NCBI GenBank assembly: GCA_947174235.1
Contig: CAMWID010000034.1
Location: 1 to 36,313, forward strand
Origin: an uncultured Porphyromonadaceae bacterium
GTDB lineage: Bacteria; Bacteroidota; Bacteroidia; Bacteroidales; Muribaculaceae
DNA: 36,313 bases
Direction of reading: 5' to 3'
Below, piece after piece: positions 33,030 to 36,313 of this stretch. The position numbers and the translations under genes are program-made. Each line of letters opens with the position of its first letter. Positions within the stretch are counted from its first letter, which is position 1. Below the pieces are notes generated by a model, which saw only the letters and a list, made by a program, of their open reading frames with translations, was not told the DNA's origin and did no database searches.

Positions 33030-34529
33030 TCATTCCAATACGACTCCGACGATTTTCTCTTTGTCGTTGGCGCGAAGACGCGCGATCTCGTCAATGGTGG
33101 ACTGTGCCGCAGGGATCAAAGGCAACGCCTCTTTCATCAGCTGTTCAGCCTTGTCGTAGTCCCCGGTCTTGAAGGCAAGCGAACCACGCGCATACACCGC
33201 TTCGGGAGAATCCCCCGCACGGTCGAGATACTGCGCGGCAGTAGTGTAGTCCTGACGCTGCAGGGCGGCGTTGGCGGCGTTGATGTTGGCTGTCGGGTTG
33301 TCGGGATACATGCGGACCGCTGTCTCGTAGACATCGTTAAACTCGTCGCTTCCCGGTTCGGCGGCATTGCCGAGAAGGAAAAACTCACGCAGCGACAGAC
33401 GGTTGGGCTTGGTGCGCATCACCTCGCGGATCTTTTCGAGATCGTCGAATCGCTTGATCTCGTAAGTGATCTTGTAGTCGGTGTGGCGCAGGGCGGGATA
33501 GTAGTTCTGGAGCATGAACTTGTATTCCGCCGGATAAGTGCGCTTGATCTTTGCCTCTTTCGCATCCGGATCCATGTCGGAATCGATCATGGCGAGGATC
33601 TCCTCGCGGTGGTCGATATTGGAGTTGTCGACGAAACGGCGCAGACCCGCCCAGTCTTCGGGTTCATAGTCAGTTGCCATGATGTTGTCGGGAAACCGGT
33701 ATAGCTGCCCTATATATTTCTTGAGGGCGGCTGTACGTCCGATGGCAAGGTCGGTGTTGTGGCTGTAGGGGCTCTCGGGAGATGCGAAACCTTTCAGCCA
33801 GACTCCGGTGATAGTCACGTCTTTGTCGTTGTAGACCGTGTCGATGGTGGCGCGGATCTTGCCGAGCTCGCGGACGTTGTTGCGGTATTCGGGATAGATC
33901 ACGGTCTGATCTACAGGGAAATCCACGAACGCAGACCCTTCGAGGGTCTCTATCTTCGCTCCGGTGTCTTTAGCCTGGAAATAGACGATCTCGGGTATGG
34001 CGGGATCGAGCTGGAAATATTCTGTCACCCCGTCGGTACGTTCCTCGATGAGACAGTCGGCGCATCCGTAGAGCTGTCGGCGCATCACGAGCCGGGAGTT
34101 CCCCATCCAGTCCTGATACGGGGTGTCGGCATGATAAGCGAGTCCCGAGGGACGTTCGGAATTCTTAAAAATGCTCTGATCATTGCTTATTGCTGATTGC
34201 TGATCGCTTATAGCTGATTGCTCATTGCCAATTGATCCGAGGGGATGGCGTCCGTTGCGCAGATACTGTATGTAGCGTTGCCGTCCGTAGATCCCCACCG
34301 AGGGGAGGGCGAGGGTGTCCCCCTCTTCAGAGATGATGAGCGGGGTAAGCACTTGTGCGCGGGAGCTTTGCACGTCGGTGGGGGAGAAATTGATGTTCAT
34401 GTCGAGCACCATGTAATCCCCGTGTCTGTCGAACGAAATGCTGTCAATGCCCACGGGTGAGATACCTTTGGCACCCGCGCCCATGGAGAAAGCCGCGATG
34501 GCAGATAATATAAATATGGATTTTTTCAT
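33030..34529 (-). CDS. DUF3868-type fimbrial accessory protein with OmpA-like and TPR regions
   Basis: The 499-residue exported protein (signal about 1-20) has an N-terminal DUF3868-like beta domain with FDRHGDYMVLDMNI and VLTPLIISEEGDTLALPSVGIYGRQRY. An OmpA-C-like segment follows, with LKGFASPESPYSHNTDLAIGRTAAL at about 245-270 (split here by position), and TPR-like helices at about 400-480. It carries a CADC pair (Cys156, Cys159). Such proteins accompany DUF3575 proteins in Bacteroidales fimbrial operons and probably act in assembly at the outer membrane. Residues 101-119 (GNEQSAISDQQSAISNDQS) are a heptapeptide repeat encoded by heptad array H5, inserted within the first domain or its edge. 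The gene follows DUF3575 after 13 nt. Confidence 0.8.
   Translation of the reverse strand: MKKSIFILSAIAAFSMGAGAKGISPVGIDSISFDRHGDYMVLDMNINFSPTDVQSSRAQVLTPLIISEEGDTLALPSVGIYGRQRYIQYLRNGRHPLGSIGNEQSAISDQQSAISNDQSIFKNSERPSGLAYHADTPYQDWMGNSRLVMRRQLYGCADCLIEERTDGVTEYFQLDPAIPEIVYFQAKDTGAKIETLEGSAFVDFPVDQTVIYPEYRNNVRELGKIRATIDTVYNDKDVTITGVWLKGFASPESPYSHNTDLAIGRTAALKKYIGQLYRFPDNIMATDYEPEDWAGLRRFVDNSNIDHREEILAMIDSDMDPDAKEAKIKRTYPAEYKFMLQNYYPALRHTDYKITYEIKRFDDLEKIREVMRTKPNRLSLREFFLLGNAAEPGSDEFNDVYETAVRMYPDNPTANINAANAALQRQDYTTAAQYLDRAGDSPEAVYARGSLAFKTGDYDKAEQLMKEALPLIPAAQSTIDEIARLRANDKEKIVGVVLE
34176..34231. repeat. Heptad repeat array H5 (8 units) inside the DUF3868 gene
   Basis: Units: CTGATCA, TTGCTTA, TTGCTGA twice, TCGCTTA, TAGCTGA, TTGCTCA, TTGCCAA. 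It is open in frame and translates to a heptapeptide repeat of the type SDQQSAI. The units are as degenerate as those of the intergenic arrays. Confidence 0.9.
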
Positions 34530-34542
34530 TGATTATGACCTT

Positions 34543-35127
34543 CTAAAAAACGTACACGAGGTTGATGGCGGCTTTGGTGGGCCCGAAATAGTTGTGGGGT
34601 TTGTTTTCTTCTATTTTCTTGCCGCATCCGGCACAGCGGAAACGGTCGTATCGGGTGTATGTCCATCCGATTCCGATCTCCGCCTCAAGGTTCCAGTGCT
34701 CTGTCAGCACCCAGTCGTAGCCGTATGCTATGCCGGCGCCTCCGAACCATCCCTGATAGCGGGTGTCTTTCAGTTTTCTGAAGTCAGTGCCGAGGAAAGA
34801 TGCCGGGATGTCGAGGTGCCCGACATTGTATTGTCCTCCAAGGAGATGTGCCCCAACGAAATGTCCGGCGAACCGGTCGCAAAACCAATATCTCACTTCC
34901 GGCTGCACCACCCAGTGCTTCCATTTGCGGTCGTGGGAGAGATCCCAGATGTTGAACTGTCCGGATACGTCGAATGTCCACCGCTTTGCGAGTGCGAATT
35001 CCCCGGCGATGTTAGGATTGAGAAAGGCGTCGCTCAGGAGATTGGTCTTCAATGCCGCTTTCTGAGCGTAGGCGCCGCCACAAGCCCCTATTATGCACAG
35101 GAGCATGGTGATTAATTTTATTTTCAT
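34543..35127 (-). CDS. DUF3575-type outer-membrane beta-barrel protein
   Basis: The 194-residue protein starts MKIKLITML with a signal peptide ending near AYAQ (about residue 22). KAALKTNLLSDAFLNPNIAGEFAL and repeated amphipathic strands follow (WTFDVSGQFN, WVVQPEVRYWF, GWFGGAGIAYGY, WNLEAEIGIGWTYTRY), ending in NLVYVF, an outer-membrane barrel C-terminus. This matches DUF3575, the first gene in many Bacteroidales fimbrial operons. I prefer the ATG at 35127 to an in-frame ATG at 35178, because the signal peptide begins there and the extra 17 residues are polar and not signal-like. A CAGC pair (Cys165, Cys168) is notable. The promoter is far upstream at 35596-35626. Confidence 0.8.
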   Translation of the reverse strand: MKIKLITMLLCIIGACGGAYAQKAALKTNLLSDAFLNPNIAGEFALAKRWTFDVSGQFNIWDLSHDRKWKHWVVQPEVRYWFCDRFAGHFVGAHLLGGQYNVGHLDIPASFLGTDFRKLKDTRYQGWFGGAGIAYGYDWVLTEHWNLEAEIGIGWTYTRYDRFRCAGCGKKIEENKPHNYFGPTKAAINLVYVF

Positions 35128-35595
35128 AAATGTAAGAATGTCAGATGTGGAAAACAGGAATATGCGGAATCTTGCCACACACGGACGTACCCTCCGGAAT
35201 GTGCGGATCCGGAAGATGAACGCATATCGCGTGCCGTCACAGACGGCGATGTCTGATAATTCAGGGGTGCGACAGAACGACCTGCAAAGGCAAGATTACA
35301 GGCTAAGTTGGTGAAATATCTGCTAAAGTATTGAGTATTAATGTGTTGACAAAATCGGGGGGGGTAAATCGAGAATTTACCTTTTTGCCGTATGCGGCTT
35401 TGATATGTTTAAAATCGCTTAACGTACCCATAATAACTTAATCTGTAAGGATTGAATTATTTATTTTTGTCGGTTAGTCCGCGGGCAAGTGCAGACAATC
35501 CCTGTAGTAGAAAGTAAGGCAGTACCGCAGGGGCAGTACTGCTTTGATTATATGGTTTTTAAATGAAACTTCTTGAAATAAATTGAATTGAGGTG
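35128..35595. other. Long 5' leader of the fimbrial operon
   Basis: About 460 nt separate the promoter from the first gene, with no protein-like frame. It holds GGTAAAT (35363-35369)/ATTTACC (35375-35381) next to a run of eight G, and GCAGTAC (35519-35525)/GTACTGC (35536-35542). Such a leader could carry a regulatory RNA element or an unrecognised small RNA. No invertible promoter repeats were found. Confidence 0.5.
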
Positions 35596-35626
35596 CAAAA
35601 TTAGCAAAAAATTATGCGGAAATCAA
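35596..35626 (-). promoter_or_regulatory. Predicted promoter of the fimbrial operon
   Basis: Minus-strand TTG (35626-35624), 20 nt, TAATTTTG (35603-35596). It is the only good promoter found upstream of the six fimbrial genes. Confidence 0.65.
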
Positions 35627-35701
35627 TAGTTTGGATGAAAAATTTTGATTCTGAGGCGTTTTTTTAACATTTACATGCTTCGGATGTGTCTCTGATGGTG
35701 A

Positions 35702-36184
35702 TCAGAACGGGGAACTGCGTCTGAGGCAGCCTCCGGTGCGGGCATGCAGGGGTAAGGCTTGGATGGCAGCGAGAAGGGTGTCGGCGCGTTCTTTCCATAC
35801 TCCTGCTGAGCCGGGGAGGGTCACCGACAGCCAGCCGTGGAGCGCGGAAGCTACCAGAAATTCCCTGACTGTCTCTTTTATTTTCAATGCGAGTGATGCG
35901 GAGACGGTTTTCTTTGGGAAAGTCATGGCGGCGTTGCCTGAGGGTGACTTGCAGAAAGGGCGCGAGGAGTCAATGAGAGGGGATAGGGCGTGAGCGGCTT
36001 GTGAGAACGCGAGGTTCAGGAGGTTGTCTATGCGTGGAATGTTGTCTTCCTCACATATGTCGAATGTCTGGTGGAGGGAGTGGTGGTTGTCTGCCGAGAG
36101 CAGTACATCGGCTGCTACGTAGGCGATCCCGGCTATTTCATAATGGATCGCCATACGGTTGAATACGAGGCGTTGGTAAGGCAT
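35702..36184 (-). CDS. Hypothetical 160-residue helical protein
   Basis: The protein is mostly helical and has no signal peptide. It shows FDICEEDNIPRIDNLLNLAFSQAAHAL and VREFLVASALHGWLSVTLPG, then VWKERADTLLAAIQAL. I have an impression of a Bacteroidales family associated with phage-like or conjugative gene sets, with an EEGN...R and HEYLV..LADWL pattern, but cannot name it. It ends in a basic tail CLRRSSPF. No promoter was found; a 27-bp tandem array starts 38 bp upstream of its ATG. It is the only other candidate phage-related gene besides the 19059 gene. Confidence that it is a real gene is fair. Confidence 0.6.
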   Translation of the reverse strand: MPYQRLVFNRMAIHYEIAGIAYVAADVLLSADNHHSLHQTFDICEEDNIPRIDNLLNLAFSQAAHALSPLIDSSRPFCKSPSGNAAMTFPKKTVSASLALKIKETVREFLVASALHGWLSVTLPGSAGVWKERADTLLAAIQALPLHARTGGCLRRSSPF

Positions 36185-36221
36185 GGTTTCGTTTTATTTA
36201 GAGAGTATGTAAATTCGGGTG

Positions 36222-36313
36222 CCTCCCGCAGAGTCTTGTGTGTTGGAGCCTCCCGCAAAGTCTTGTGTGTTGGAGCCTCCCGCAAAGTCTTGTGTGTTGG
36301 AGCCTCCCGCAAA
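36222..36313. repeat. 27-bp tandem repeat array of the CTCCCGCAGAGTC family, running off the window
   Basis: Units start at 36222, 36249, 36276 and 36303 (period exactly 27). The unit begins CCTCCCGCARAGTCTTGTGT. Units 2-4 share CAAAG where unit 1 has CAGAG. It is the same family as 23140-23221. The array continues beyond the window edge, so its length is unknown. Confidence 0.9.

Noticed and set aside
35128..35626. Invertible (phase-variable) promoter for the fimbrial operon
   Set aside because: No pair of long inverted repeats flanks the promoter, and no invertase gene is nearby in the window.
36222..36313. Possible CRISPR array from regular repeats at the window end
   Set aside because: The 27-bp units are contiguous with no unique spacers, and no cas gene is near; it is a tandem repeat.

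Overview
The window is chromosomal DNA from a member of the Bacteroidales. The evidence is the repeated Bacteroidetes sigma-type promoter (TTTG/TTG, 19-21 nt, TAnnTTTG), FimA/Mfa-type fimbrial lipoproteins with DUF3868/DUF3575 partners, a GG-leader radical-SAM peptide locus of the 'GG-Bacteroidales' kind, an ATP-dependent PEP carboxykinase and a GxxExxY protein. Gene content looks most like Muribaculaceae, but that family-level call is a guess.

Layout. (1) 1-3216: two small unknown genes, then an operon whose first gene is an internally deleted metY (O-acetylhomoserine sulfhydrylase; only about 22 N-terminal and 38 C-terminal residues remain) followed by an intact AspT/YidE-type transporter. 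(2) 3224-6977, minus strand, AT-rich: a compact RiPP locus made of a SPASM radical-SAM maturase, an outer-membrane beta-barrel protein and a 74-residue six-cysteine precursor with a GG leader. (3) 6978-7760: a scar with the last 16 codons of a lost second alpha-amylase, a strong terminator, an operator-bearing promoter and the first 56 codons of an AAA ATPase. (4) 7828-23050: mostly housekeeping and carbohydrate genes: GH13 alpha-amylase lipoprotein, leuA, GH20 beta-hexosaminidase, metG, SprT-like metalloprotease, glutaminyl-cyclase-like M28 lipoprotein, tyrS, an unknown 645-residue protein and pckA. (5) 23140-24506: a cluster of palindromic CGCAGAG repeat elements, including a 240-bp tandem duplication, bracketing a GxxExxY PD-(D/E)XK-like gene. 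(6) 24740-35626, minus strand: a Mfa/FimA-type fimbrial operon with a long 5' leader, encoding in order DUF3575, DUF3868, major fimbrillin (Mfa1-like), anchor (Mfa2/FimB-like), an accessory fimbrillin and a 1055-residue tip adhesin. (7) 35702-36313: an unknown gene and a 27-bp tandem array of the same CTCCCGCAGAGTC family, running off the window.

Two themes go beyond ordinary annotation. First, arrays of degenerate 7-bp repeats occur at six places. Three abut or contain a stop codon (17527, 20979, 29503), one lies in the gap between the fimbrillin and anchor genes (30654), and two lie inside fimbrial genes (29826, 34176), where 3 x 7 nt reads through in frame as a heptapeptide repeat. Second, the window shows several erosion scars: the metY core deletion, the amylase 3' ghost, the truncated ATPase and a decayed 49-bp duplication after the RiPP outer-membrane gene. 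The RiPP locus is the best candidate for an undescribed functional system, because it pairs a six-Cys core and a SPASM enzyme with an outer-membrane protein and has no transporter or leader peptidase nearby.
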